Below, in pieces: positions 11,904 through 28,554 of a DNA stretch of 64,000 nt. Below the pieces are notes generated by a model that was not told the DNA's origin, searched no databases, and saw nothing but the letters and a program-made list of their open reading frames with translations. Numbering within the stretch: the stretch's first letter is position 1; every line of letters starts with the position of its first letter. Origin of the DNA: Ciona intestinalis (Eukaryota > Chordata > Ascidiacea > Phlebobranchia > Cionidae); the NCBI RefSeq assembly GCF_000224145.3, contig NC_020175.2, positions 4,000,321-4,064,320 on the forward strand, written 5' to 3'. The position numbers and the translations under genes were made by a program.

Positions 11904-12340
11904 CAATGCATTACAAATTGACCCGGGAAATGGTTCAGTAGCTTCCGTATTTACTATGCAAACGCCTCGTTGTGGTAAACCAGGCAAAGTCATCAGTGAT
12001 GGACCTTGTATCGCCGTATAGACAATAGTTCTACAGAACATTCATCCACCGAAACGCATTACTCATAGCGCCGAAAATAGTTTTTCTTTATCAGAACTTT
12101 GATACAAATACCACATTTTTATATGTATAGAATATATTTATTGCATTTCTAACAAGAAAACACGAAATATTTCTCTGTTTAGTCCGTTCCCGCGCCACAG
12201 TTATAGGTTACCACGCATTTGGAACCAGAATTTACAGCTCTTGTCCAGAAACGGGCACAGTGGCAGCTCCTATCCGCTCAAAGGTCGCCTACATCAGCAA
12301 CTTAGAATTAGAAGATTGCTGGACTTTGACCGGCGGTTAA
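11904..12340 (+). CDS. Candidate 3' end of an unknown secreted-type protein (two exons)
   Basis: Exon 11904-11974 follows tgtttattgtag and ends at a gtaaac donor. Exon 12183-12340 follows tttctctgtttag and ends in TAA. The phases match (1 to 1) and the joined frame is open: it ends the first exon with TMQTPRC and continues VRSRATVIGYHAFGTRIYSS. The first exon, read through its donor, contains PRCGKP, which resembles the cysteine switch PRCGVPD of matrix metalloproteinases, but nothing downstream looks like a protease. No upstream exon in the required phase was found, so this may be an orphan fragment or a pseudogene. Confidence 0.3.
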
Positions 12341-13293
12341 AATAGCAAACGCCAGGAAAAAGCGATAGAAAAAGGTAGGATTATAACGAGAAGCAAGTTT
12401 ATGGAAGAAAGAATATCTTTCGCCTTAAAGAGAACAGTATATACGACGGAATACACATTGTACTACATATTTCATTTATGATACGAAATTAGATTAACAC
12501 TGGTAAAAAATGAAACAGTGTTTCCGACACGGCATCCAGCGCCATGCAAGTAACGGGAATTGTAGTTTGCTGGTCATCACTCTTGAGCGGTCCGGAAGTA
12601 TGGAAAAACGTACTGCACCGTTAAAACACGACGCAGTACGGTATGAAAGAATCAAATTACCATTCAAAACTACATACTGCAGAATTAGAAGTCGCCTAGT
12701 TCAATTGCAGTTGGCAAATAGGTATGCCGACAAGAGAAATTTCGGAAAGGGATCTTTGGAAACAGAAGGCAGGTTTTATTCTTCATTATTGAATGCGTGC
12801 AGGTTCCCGGCCGCTTCGTTTACCAAGAATGCTGGTGACCTAGGGCTAATACACGGTTCATTGACATTGATAAATAAGTAACATGGCATAATAAAAAGTT
12901 GCTATCAAATAACAAAAAAACGGGTGCATATTTTTTGATTTTTTTTACGCACTTTTTATAAGCTTTGAAAAACATTTCGTTTCATGTATAATACATGCAG
13001 AGTTTAATGTTACATATATATGACATACCGTCGTAGCACATCTTTGTAAATTATTAAACTGCACATCTGTTTTCGTAATTAGAGTCAAATAAATAAGGGC
13101 CGTTGAAATGACAGATTTATGAGCACTCGGCGCCGGAGCTATTATAAGGTCGAAGTCTAGTTATGATTGACAGTAAACAGTTAAAACGCTGTTATTGCCG
13201 CTTGTTTGCTGTTAAAGTACAGAGTCCAATGTAATGACCACTGTAACCACTCAGTAGAAAAAGTACTGGTTTGAATTAAGAAGTATTAAAATC

Positions 13294-13403
13294 AGTCTGG
13301 GTGTTGGGTAATGGGCCAAATCTGGTTAAATCCTAGGACCCAGGTCCTTACTAAAAGGTTCTGGGTGTTTGGTGATAGGCCAAATCTGGTCCAAATTTTT
13401 ACC
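13294..13403. repeat. Tandem copy of the dispersed repeat
   Basis: Two adjacent units share ctgggtgtt, then gggccaaatctgg or taggccaaatctgg. Single copies lie at 2630 and 21343. Confidence 0.5.
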
Positions 13404-13422
13404 CATATAGAATGGAGAAGTA

Positions 13423-18161
<4,739 letters not shown>

Positions 18162-19292
18162 CACGCTTGCAAAGGTGCTAACGATAATAAATTATTCCAC
18201 ATAGACAACTCAGTGCAAAACAACAACAACTAAACCGAGCGTTTCTTGCATTTGTTATCTGGTGACGCAATTACTGTATGATTACGAAAGAAAAAAGGCA
18301 ATCGGGGTTATTCCAGTTCATATATATCGCACTTTGGAGCGACCAGCAGCTGTAAGTAAATAAACGGCGCACGATAAGTTTTTAATGGTAAATCTGACTT
18401 GGTAAAACAAAGTTCTAGCAGTTATTTGTCCAAGCAATGTCGGCGCTGAGGTAATTTGTTAGGCGCCTTCCTCTAGGTCGAGGTTGCGGGTTCGGCGCAT
18501 GGCGTTGCTACCATTTTTGGCGTGTGTCCTTGGACAAGTACGAAACGGAAATTGTTCCAAACGTTTGGTCCCTTGTAGGTTTTCTTAAATTAGAAAACTG
18601 TCAAAAATATAATTTCCACCGTGTTACAGGTATAGTAACTCATACAAAGTAACATACATGGTAACTCGTAAGCTGGCACGAGGTGTTAAACCCGTGTGAT
18701 AACGACTGTTGTTTTCCGGCCACGCAAGGAAAGAGTAAGTTACATTCATAAGTGGGCATGAGATGTGTGGAACAAAAAACCTAAAAACTATGTTATATAA
18801 TGAATGACTGTCATTGACTCCCCGTGCGAGAAAAACTAAGTGCATTTGATCATGCCTTAACATGTAGGACCAATGGGAATGATTTTATTGAATTAAACGT
18901 CAGACACGTTTTCCCTTTTCGGAACAGTGCACAATGTATGAAAAACCGAATTCAAAAAAATTTAACGCAAAAAAATTAACTTAAAATGAAAACTCCAGAT
19001 ATATATTGTATTTGCTATTAAAAAAAAGCTTAGTGAAATGATTGTAAATTAGAGAAAAGCTAAAAACAGTAATTTAACCAAGAGTGTGTGTTGTGCATGT
19101 AGTGCATGGCAGTTTTTTTATACAAAGTCAGAAATTCTATCAAATTTCTCAAATCCCATACAGAACAATATTTTTCCAGTGCCCCAATATATTAGAGATT
19201 ATTAAAAGTATTAAAATGTTGGCCTTGAAAAAACAAGAACTATTTCCTTCTTGTAAAAATGATTTAAGAAAATGTTAAAAACACCAATTTTT
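18162..19292. other. Spacer between PCYT1 and NCAPH
   Basis: Contains the PCYT1 promoter side, a SINE-like repeat at 18437-18750 and AT-rich sequence before the NCAPH stop. No gene seen. Confidence 0.5.
18437..18750 (+). repeat. SINE-like repeat with B-box-like head
   Basis: The head gaggttgcgggttcggcgca resembles a tRNA B box (GGTTCGANNCC). Then come gtgtccttggacaagta and the tail ctcgtaagctggcacgaggt. This is the best case for a tRNA-derived origin of the family. Confidence 0.55.
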
Positions 19293-22200
19293 TTACAAGC
19301 CATGAGAGATTTTTAGATCGCTAAGTGTAGTAAGATGGGAGATTTTCAGCTGCTTTTCATTCGCCAGGTGAAGCAGACAGGTGAATGCAAGAGGAACGGA
19401 TAAATTTTCGGATAAACTTTCGGACATATTGGAAGGCAGTTTCTTGTAAAGGTCGGAAAACATAAAATCGTCATTTTTCGGAGAAATGTCAGGTTCAACA
19501 GAAGTCTGTAGCTGCAAGTACAGTTTTAATGTTATTTAAAAAATAGTGAAATGTGTGCGTATGCAGGCGTAGGTGTGTATGGGGGCCCAAGACACTTAAT
19601 GGCTCAAACCTAGTGGTCCAAATGCGTTGTTTAAATTAAAAATATCTAGAAAATAGATCACCCAAAAATTTGGATATATTTGGTAACTCGTAAATGGGCA
19701 AAAGGTGCGTGAAATATGATATGGTAAGCATTTTATGTAACTGTCGTTTTATGTGACTGTTATTTCCCTATAAGTATAAACCCCAAATAGGTAGTTATCA
19801 TTCATGCACAATGACAAACACCTAAGAGCAAACCATTATATTTATCCTGCATAAAAATAAGAATAGAAATACCAAGCCTACCACATGCACCTCATTATCA
19901 GCAGGTTGAGAGTCATCTGTTTCATTTGTAATGGTCTCATCCTGGTGTTCTGGTGCAGGAAGGCGTTCTGTAGTTGGTTTGTGTAACAGGGACCACATTG
20001 CTCCTTTCAACCGCTTAACATCAATACGTTTCGCTCTTTTCGCAAATCCTATTGGAATTTTTTCAACCTGTAGAATAACAAGAATGTTATTAAATGCTAG
20101 GTAATATAGAAAAGTAATATAGTTGGCACAGCGGTTTTAGAGCACTTGCCGCTACACTAGAGGATACAGGTTCAAGGTTCAATGCTGTCACTGTTAAAAG
20201 TGTGTGTCCTTGGGTCAGAAACTTATCAATTTCTCCAATCCAGTGGGGTAGCTACTCACCCAAAGTTACATACACGGAAACTTGGAAGCCGGCACAAAGT
20301 GTATATAACATAATTCTTGTTATTTTTGCTCTAGTTTCCTCACCACACGTTTGACACGAGAATATAAAAAAATCAGTCATTCATAAATGCATTATATACT
20401 TGGCTACTTAGAAATGTATTTTTCAAAACATATTTTAAAATCTTCAAAATTTTACTGATTTTTAGATAAAATATAAGTAACAAAATCTATGACCTTTCTG
20501 GGCTGTGATATAAGATGGTCTCCTTCCAACAAAGCTGTGTAATCTCCATTATTTGCATCAGGAGCTTGCCCAGCTTGATGGTGAGAATTATTTTGGGTGA
20601 AATCAGGAAAGACAGAATCACTGGCTGTGTAGTTCGGGAACCCAATCTGTGTTTGATCTTCATTTCCTAGGAAATCGTCATTGTCTGTTGGAAATAAAAA
20701 ATAAAGTTAAAAATGTTGCGAATCTGACCCAAATACGGTGCTCATAGAGTTGGCAGTTCTTGTGTTAAGAAATACAGTAAGGATATGGTGCCTTGAAAAG
20801 GATTTCATTTGAATAAGAAAATGACGATGCCATTTAGGCGAAATATGTATCTTTTATTATACAAGTTGCTAGACTTGATTTTTGTCTGTTCTGTTTTCGT
20901 AGCACCAGATCCTTAGTACATTTTGCATTTCGGTTAAGTAATTCACCTTCGAAACTGCTTTCCACTATTTGCTGACACGGTTCATCGCTTGCACAGCGGA
21001 TATTACAAACTACTTGCTTATCGCTATTCGAAACAGTGAGACCAGAAAAGTTGATTTTTTTCATTGTTAATTTTTCCAGGACAATCCTTAGCACTAAGCA
21101 TCTGAAATTGGAAAATTAAATGTACAAAAAAACTGCTTGGTTGGTTAATAGCTAATCTATTATATACTGTATGGATGAGGTCATGCGGTGTAGCATGCCA
21201 TGGTATCTGGCATTTGGTTGGCCCAATACACTTATACGCAAAGCTGTTAATAATGGTCTTATTATAGTATTAGTAATCTATACAAACTTCCAGAAATCAG
21301 AGTTCAGGACAGAGTCCCAATGTTCGTGATCATATTCCAGACGTATATAAGCAGTCGAAGTGTTGGCGTAGCGTGCCAACCTGGCCAAAATCTCTAACAA
21401 GGACCAGTAAGCTCTAGTCTTAACTTAATAAGGTTTATAACTCTCAGCCCTAATTTAGTTAATGATGTTGATGTTATTACATATGTGGCAAGAAGATCCA
21501 TACCATGATATGTGTCTAGAACTCTAGATCCTTACCCCAACTGAGTAATTGCTTCCATAATTTCGCAATGTTAAACATTTTAAACCAGGCAGTGCCAACT
21601 TACCCCAAAAGAATGTCACTTTTGGATTCTTTACACTGCAGAACCTGAAATTCTTTATTTGCTTTCAAAGCATCAAGTTTCTGCTTGGAACATTTTTGTG
21701 GCTGAAGTTTTTTAGAGACTGTTGGTTTTTCAAGATCTTCGGAAAATATTTTTCTCGCAGCTTTCTTCACCTTTTTCTTCACCACTGTGTCATCTGCATC
21801 GTCATCTTCTGAAAACAAAGTTATAAATAAAAAAAAATATTGACACAAAAAAAACAAAAACACATGTTTATAACCAAATCATATGGCCCTTAACACAGTA
21901 GGGGCATGTGTGTAATAAGTAAAAGTAATACTGCCAATTGGACAAAAAAACAAAAACAGTTTTTTTTTAACTAATTAACTAAAAAATCTGAAAAAACAAT
22001 TTTTTTTAACCTAATTAACTAAAAAATCTGCTTGAAAAATGAATACACTATTTCCATAACGGTCATCATTAAACATCAAAAGAAAATATAATGAGAATAA
22101 AACATGAACTAACTCGATGACGAAGCACGCGCTGATGTTCTTTTGCTTTTATGTCGATTCCAATGTTGGTTGCCTTCAAAAACGGACAAGACGTTGCTTT

Positions 22201-25200
22201 GTTTAAAGTAGGAATAATCTCCTGGTGAAACCGCATTCAGTTGGGCAGGTGTAAGTGTAGTATCCATGGGAGTGGTGGCAGATGGGAGGGGTAAGGTTTC
22301 AAACACTGTGTCTTCCATGGCTTCATTGTTGTTGTCATTATTGCTTTCGGCAAATATATTGTCATCTGCTGTAGAGAAATTAGGATTTTTGTTTATTGGA
22401 ATACAGTAACGCAGATCAAATTAATTTAAACTATGAAGAGAAGGAAATTAGCAACAAAATGACAGTCTTTTAAAAAGTGAAAGGAATTAGAAACGAAAAT
22501 CTTCTATAGTGTCAATATTGTTCTATGTAAATATATTGTTACTAGTGACAAAAAATAATCGAAAATTTATTTATCTCTTCAATTAACAAAATAAAATAAG
22601 GTGTAATAAACAAAAAAGGAACGAATGCATTCAGTACCAGTCTTTTTCTAACTCTCTCCTCGGTAAAATGAATTTGACCTTTGTTACCATATTCAAACAG
22701 TTGTATAAAAGTTGTGTTCATTTATGTAATGTAATCTTAAATTCAACCAAAAGTTTGAAATCATACCGTCATCAGCAGCTGCACAACTGAAGTCATCTTG
22801 AATTTCTTCATTTTCGCTCAGACTTTCTGAAGCTTTTTCTGCAGTTTTTTTGATTTCTTGGTCCAAGTTAAACATTGCCTTTATGGAATTTACAAATTAA
22901 ATACAATACATTATGTAACAGTCAGTAGTCATATGCAAAGGTATGGTATAACAGTGACACAATTTAGAAATATCTATAAAAAAATGTGCGAATTTGACCC
23001 TGATCTGGTGCTCAAAGAGTTGGACGATTCTTGTGTAGAAATACAGTAAGAATCTGCTCCTACGAAAACCTAACGGACAAAAATCAAGTCCACTTAATTG
23101 TATATTACAAGATATATATACTAATACTATATACATATAGATATTTCAATGTCACTTACATTTATATTACTTGTATTTTTAAACGTTTCACAAAGTGGGA
23201 CATTATTCATAAGTGTTTGTTGTGGTAAACTTTTGTGCAATTCCCAGAATACTTCACTTGTATTTTCTTCAGTGGGCATGTCTGAAACAATTGATATAAA
23301 AGCCAAAACTATTTTTTTAAATTTATATTTATCATTAAACTTATTGAAGTGCAAAGAGTTTATGTTTTAAATATGATCGTTGAAAAAATAGATTTGAAAA
23401 ACTCTCTAGGAGAAAAAAAATAATAATTTTACTACATATTTTTATTATATTTTCATAAAAGGTATTTATTATCTTTATTATATCATAGTTTTTGCATCAC
23501 ATTTTTAAATTTCAAAGTTTACCCAACCTGTCTGGGGTATAAAAGCTAAAATAAAACCTTCAAACCTGCATCTGATGCTGAGCTAAAATCATAATCAAAC
23601 AATAGAGTTGTCCCGTCATCGGAAATTGGCATGTTGTTGAATTTCAAGCTGTCGCAACTAGCAGCATCTATGGCTGTGTTGTGTTTCCTATCAATTCCAT
23701 CCACTGCTACACATGTGTTGATCATGTTTAGACGGAGATTGGCTTCATTTGTTTCCAGAATCTGAGCAAAACAAGCATTGATTTTAGACTATAGGATACC
23801 ATTATACCAATATACTATATAGGGGCATAAATGATGGTATAGACTAGAGTTTTGGGCCAACTTCACTTGTTATTTTATATGGGTAAGGTCATAAAACAAG
23901 GAAAAGCAGATAAATAGTTAATTAGCCAATCAAACAGTTATTTTATATGGGTGGGGACGTGGGGCTATGAGTCATCCAATTTTGGCCAAATAAGTTGGAC
24001 TAGTGCATTTATTCAGTTATTATATGTGACTTGCATGGTTAACAACACTTTTAAAATCGGTAAAAACACCTTAAAAATCGTTTAGTATAGAGGTCTAATA
24101 AAGTGGTAACTCAGTCCTTAAAAAACCATCCAAGTGAAAAATCAAAATATGTGTATAAACAGAAATGCTCAATGTGATCTAATAAAGATACCACTTAAGT
24201 TTCAGAAAACAAAACAGATTATGAATAAAACAAATGACAAATGTCCTTTAAAATTGTGTTTGTTCCAATTTAAGTTGTTTGTATACTTTATACCACTATG
24301 CTTGCAACAAAAATGGAAACAGTAGATTAGATAAATTTACTTTTGAATTTTTCTTCCTTTTCTTAGACTTTGGTTCTTGACTGTCAGTTTCTCCATCATC
24401 AGGTTCTGCATCATCTTTTTCACCACTACCAAGACTTGACAGTACTCTAAAATAAGAATAAAGTTTTATATTAGAATTTATTACCTATGTCCTATTTAAA
24501 ATTAGGACCTTTATAAAAAAAAATTTTCTATATGATAAAGGTAAGCTAAATTTTCATTTTGTATACAGTAGGGTGGGGAAAGTATACAGTAGGGTGGGTT
24601 TTGTATACAGTAGGGTGGGGAAAGATGGAACGTTTTTTAACGGTATTTTGTCGTCCCATTTAGTAGTAATCAGGGAACATTCCAAGAATTATAAACTATA
24701 TTCTCACGACTCCCATAGACCATTGTTAATTTTAAACACGATCAGGATATTTAAGTATTATATATATATAAATATTATATATATATATATATATGTGCTA
24801 AAGGTGTCCTGTCTTATATATATTTTGTCTAGCATCAAAACATTGTTACATCATAGCTAAATAATAAACTAAATTAACAGATCAAATATTTGCACAAGTT
24901 TTACTTTCTATATTTTTAACACAAATCCCATCAAATAGTCTTATCTCCTACAAACTCCATGTATGTTATTTCCCCTATATACCTGTATATATCAGAATGT
25001 ATTGCATCCACTCTAGATGCATATATCTTTGCACCAGCAATAATTGTACCTCCAGCCACACGGAAATTAAGGGATCCATCTTTCAGTATCATTTCACCCA
25101 TGTGTTCAATCAGTTTTAGATCAAAGGCATTTTTGTGCTGAATGTAAAAGTAAAATCATTGGGCAATAGTGAAAATATCTTTGCTATGTTCTATGTTAGT

Positions 25201-26268
25201 AATAATAAGTTGGTGAAAACTGTTAGAGGTTGGTAGTTGGGGGTTAGTAGTTATATGGGTTAGTACTAGCAGTTAGCAATTTGGGGGGGGGGTGGTTATA
25301 TGGGCTATAGTAGTTAGTGCCTAGTGGTTAGCAGATAACGCAGGGGAAGGATTCTTCACTAATACCACTCATTGCATATGTTTTGAAATTAGTGTAATTA
25401 ACTGTCTATATTTACTATTTGAACACAGTTACCATTCACATATAAAATCTGAAACAGGCTGTAAACGCTAACATATAGGCTTGTGAGGGTAAAGACAAAA
25501 CTTATTGATAAACTGGTCGTAATCATAATAATACGCCTACATTGATTTTATTTTCTTGGTGGAGTTTCATGCACTGAGCATAATGTTGACATAGTTCATC
25601 TTTTGTCCATCTACGTTCTGCAGTGCCTTCGACCTTTAAATGATAGGTAACCATGACAATCATTTCAAATAAATGATACGTAGTACTACACAAAGAGTAG
25701 AAATACAGGATTTTCAATAAAATCTGATTTTAAATAAAAAGCCATAACCTTTTGAACTTTTTATAATCAAATAATAAAAACTGCTGAAACTGCAACAGTT
25801 CCTAATAAATTTTAATCAAATATTTTTATATGAATTTTTGCAACACTATTTAAAATAGAACATTATAATAAATGAGCTATCCTTGTATAAATGTGGGAAT
25901 GAAGGACATTTTAATAACTCTGCAAAGAATTGTAGTTGTAATACAAAGTTAGCCAAACATCTATTTAATAAAAACAACATAAAAAATGCCAAATAATGTC
26001 TCAAAACTATTGAATAAAAGATCTCTTTTGGGACTACACAGCCTATGCCACATACCGTGGCAGTTTTGGAAATTTTCAAATTACGACTTCCTCCACGAGA
26101 ATGTCTTCTATGTCGACTTTGTTCTTGGTTTTCAATAATAGAGCATGGAATACTCCCTGCTTTTTCACCAATTATGCTTCTTCTTTTTGATTTACGCCGC
26201 ATGGAAGCATTAGGTGAAATAGGGGATGAAATGTTATGCAGCTGCATTGGTGTTGCTGGGGACGACAT
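19293..26268 (-). CDS. NCAPH: Condensin complex subunit 2 (kleisin, barren)
   Basis: The kleisin that bridges the SMC2/SMC4 heads in condensin I for mitotic chromosome assembly. Thirteen exons on the minus strand: 26056-26268, 25541-25633, 24983-25137, 24341-24446, 23566-23761, 23160-23281, 22767-22878, 22114-22368, 21604-21808, 20947-21101, 20494-20684, 19882-20067 and 19293-19511. Phases close at 735 aa, against 741 in human. Clear family blocks are the N-terminal NAFDLKLIEHMGEM and YASRVDAIHSDIYRVL, the middle DYSYFKQ, and the C-terminal KRAKRIDVKRLKGAMWSLL and LSVPLAFTCLLHLANEKQLK (binding the SMC head). The tenth exon has no resemblance to vertebrate NCAPH and adjoins a dispersed repeat. 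The eighth exon has a CAGCAG tandem acceptor. Confidence 0.95.
20125..20395 (+). repeat. SINE-like repeat
   Basis: Intronic in NCAPH. The head ggcacagcggttttagagca and a B-box-like aggttcaaggttcaatgc precede gtgtgtccttgggtcag and the tail gaagccggcacaaagtgt. Confidence 0.55.
20716..20915. repeat. Dispersed repeat, longest copy of the cgtagcaccagatcc type
   Basis: Contains both blocks of the family: ggtgctcatagagttggcag and, later, gttttcgtagcaccagatcc. It ends about 30 bp from NCAPH exon 20947-21101. The copy at 22980-23110 is inverted. Confidence 0.5.
21343..21420. repeat. Single copy of the gcagtc dispersed repeat
   Basis: Reads taagcagtcgaagtgttggc followed by gcgtgccaacc and acaaggacc, matching 2630-2702. 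Intronic in NCAPH. Confidence 0.4.
24566..24824. mobile_element. MITE, subfamily A, with triplicated left end
   Basis: The left terminus gtatacagtagggtggg occurs three times in a row at about 21-bp spacing before the body. The body then runs in the opposite orientation to a right end ggtgtcctgtctt. An (AT)n expansion interrupts the right half. It is in an NCAPH intron and is the only full MITE between 12 and 28 kb. Confidence 0.75.
25205..25370. mobile_element. Decayed relative of the 17855 fold-back element
   Basis: Shows gttggtagttgggggttagt, a G run, gtggttagcagataac and a gattcttcactaatacc end. Only the right arm is well kept. Confidence 0.45.
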
Positions 26269-26734
26269 TTCAGAAATGCTTGTACTAAATATGGAATGTA
26301 CTTGACATATCTAAAGAGAATAAAATTAATTAAATTTAATGTAAAACAGAATTTTTACTATTTGTATTGGGCCAGATTGTTAAATTTATACAGTTGATTT
26401 TAAAATGTTGCGTATGACAGATTTTTCTTTTGTATACATACAATAATGGATTGTACTAAAAATGAAATATATATACCCAACATTATCTAAAATGATTTAA
26501 ATAAAAAAAGGTTAATGCAACAGAAATTCTACTATTTGTGTTGGTAATTGAGCTATAATGTTTAATTTACTTGCTTAATTTAAAAATGTTGCACATAAGA
26601 TAAGACAAATTGTATGTTAATTTGATTCTTTTTGTATACAAACAATACATTATATATCTATAGAATAGTCAAACTAAAATAATTGCAAAAGTATAGCAGC
26701 GTGATACTTCATACAATAATTTGTTATAATTTCG

Positions 26735-27250
26735 TTATCTAATATCTTTAGCTGCCATTTGGCTTAAAATGCAGTCCAAAAATGAACAAACTTTTAATTC
26801 TTCATCAGTAATTTTGTAAAGTTTCTTAATTGCTGGTTTATCGCACAAATCTTGCAATAAAGAAACAGAAACTAAGTCACCAACAACACAATTTAAAACT
26901 TTTTCATTTTCAGCCACATCCAAAGTAACTGCCACAACATCTGTTGAAGTATCTTTAAGCCCGAAAAGTTGAAAACAGTCAGATATTTTGTTTGAAGGGG
27001 ATAAATTAAAAATCATTTCAGAATGCAAGGTTTTAGTTTTAATTTTTCCCACTGCTTGGAGATGGAAGCCTTTTGCAGCAGCAGCTTTGATCTGAAGTAC
27101 ATCTGCTATCATACTTGCTTTTACGAACGAAGCTTGTACGGTATCTCTCATGGCTAACTCCTTAAGCTCTTTAGCATTTTTTACATTACGATAAAAAGCA
27201 ACCGAGACCGTCTTATTTTTAGCAACAGGGCTAAGATCATAAGTTTCCAT
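26735..27250 (-). CDS. TPRKB: EKC/KEOPS complex subunit TPRKB (Cgi121 family)
   Basis: Partner of the Bud32/PRPK kinase in the KEOPS complex, which makes the t6A37 modification of tRNAs reading ANN codons. Single exon of 171 aa; human TPRKB has 175. The start is the ATG of METYDLSP. The open frame runs 20 codons further upstream, but the family begins here. Conserved stretches are KNAKELKELAMRDT, VLQIKAAAAKGF, KTKTLHSEMIFNLSPSNKIS and the C-terminal IKKLYKITDEE then ILSQMAAKDIR. It lies upstream of NCAPH on the same strand with 466 bp between, wider than usual for a tunicate operon, so separate promoters are likely. Confidence 0.94.
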   Translation of the reverse strand: METYDLSPVAKNKTVSVAFYRNVKNAKELKELAMRDTVQASFVKASMIADVLQIKAAAAKGFHLQAVGKIKTKTLHSEMIFNLSPSNKISDCFQLFGLKDTSTDVVAVTLDVAENEKVLNCVVGDLVSVSLLQDLCDKPAIKKLYKITDEELKVCSFLDCILSQMAAKDIR

Positions 27251-28554
27251 ATTTACTAGTTGCCAATGATTATTCTGTCGATGTAAAACAACATTAAAAG
27301 CATAAAACAACTTAAATTATCCCAAAACTAATTCTATTCATAATTTAAAGTTTTAAACTATATGGTAAATGAAAATTCATTTTTATCTGACCACTCAAGC
27401 GAAACGGTGTTTTTCCATTTCCCGCTATTTCTGAAAAACAAGAACCTCAATCAAAAATCTGTTTTGCTTTTTTTAATTAATCTAAAGCTGCGTAATTTTG
27501 CAATAGTTTGAGCCAAAGTGTTTTTTATATTCTTGCTTTGATATTAAAAAGCAGCAGAAGTTAAAATTTTATCCTTACTATCCTTTTTTTCACTGTCAAA
27601 ATAAATCTATCTTTTTTTTATGCGACCATGGTCGTGTAGAAGCCCACACGGTCCTTAAACCCTGGCCTAAAAACTATGTATGCCAGAGGCTTTATTCATA
27701 TAACCTTTGAAGTAGGTCACACGGGCTTCACTTGTCACATTCATTTCCAATTGCTCTTATAACGTCGTGCTAACTAGAGTAAAAAGAAACCCAATACGCA
27801 CCACGATTTTGTAATCCGAGCGAGGTTTATTCAAAACTCAAACAAAGCGATCGTTGGGTTTTGGAAATTGATTTTTCTTCTATACGAGCGTGACCGATTT
27901 CGAAAGTCATAACATTCAATATAGCCCGCTATGGATTTTGAGGCAGTGGACAAACTTTACTTAAATACTAGTTATCTGCGTATTTAGTGTTTTTTGAGGG
28001 GAATTTATTGCGTGTGCGTTGAATTTTCACATTACACAAGCATTTAGCACTAAGTAAATTTCACCTACAGTTAGAACATGTTTGCCATAGAAATGAACAG
28101 TTGACTATATAGGTTATTTGCCCATACTTCTGGGTTGAGAAGAACATCCAGGAATGAAACATAGACTGAAGTACACTGTCCGTATCCATATGAAGCCAAT
28201 GTACCCATGATAAAACAGCGCTGACTAAGAGAGAACAATAGACGGTAAACAATGAATGCGTTTTACGTCGGCGGGCGTTCAGTCTTTCAGTAGGAAAGAG
28301 ATTTGACAATACGTCGAGATGAGCGATAGACACAGATTTAAAACGAAACGCAAGGTAGTTTATACATTACTGTGTACAGTTCTTAGAAGTGCGGTAGTGA
28401 TACTAATAGTATGTATTATTGCTCTAGAATTCTAGATAATATCATGTAATGAATGTCCGTTAAAAGCAGGTTTTGTAACGGGCCAGTGATTTTACGACTA
28501 CAGAGAGGAGTTAAGTTACAGGTAGCCGTTTAACCTTACGGCGTGACTTTTGTA
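27251..28554. other. Divergent intergenic region (TPRKB / PC-esterase gene)
   Basis: AT-rich sequence with no repeats recognised. It should hold both promoters. An open frame on the minus strand at 28061-28333 has no ATG and no family resemblance. Confidence 0.5.

Larger units (their letters stand above)
9922..13422. other. Mostly non-coding interval
   Basis: Holds three MITEs (10229, 10969, 11464), a candidate two-exon gene end at 11904-12340 and a tandem dispersed repeat at 13294-13403. An open stretch at 10621-10739 starts after an acceptor-like ttacttacag and could be an exon, but no partner in matching phase was found. The rest shows nothing recognisable. Confidence 0.45.

Noticed and set aside
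11904-12030. Matrix metalloproteinase gene suggested by PRCGKP
   Set aside because: No zinc-binding HExxHxxGxxH and no hemopexin repeats on either strand nearby. The match is six residues only.
12510-12881. 123-codon plus-strand open frame
   Set aside because: No signal peptide, domain or splice context, and the composition looks random. Its only support is length.
24573-24860. 95-codon open frame starting at the triplicated MITE end
   Set aside because: It is the MITE itself read through. The family has no coding capacity.
28061-28333. 90-codon minus-strand open frame upstream of the PC-esterase-like gene
   Set aside because: No ATG, and it sits in a divergent promoter region.
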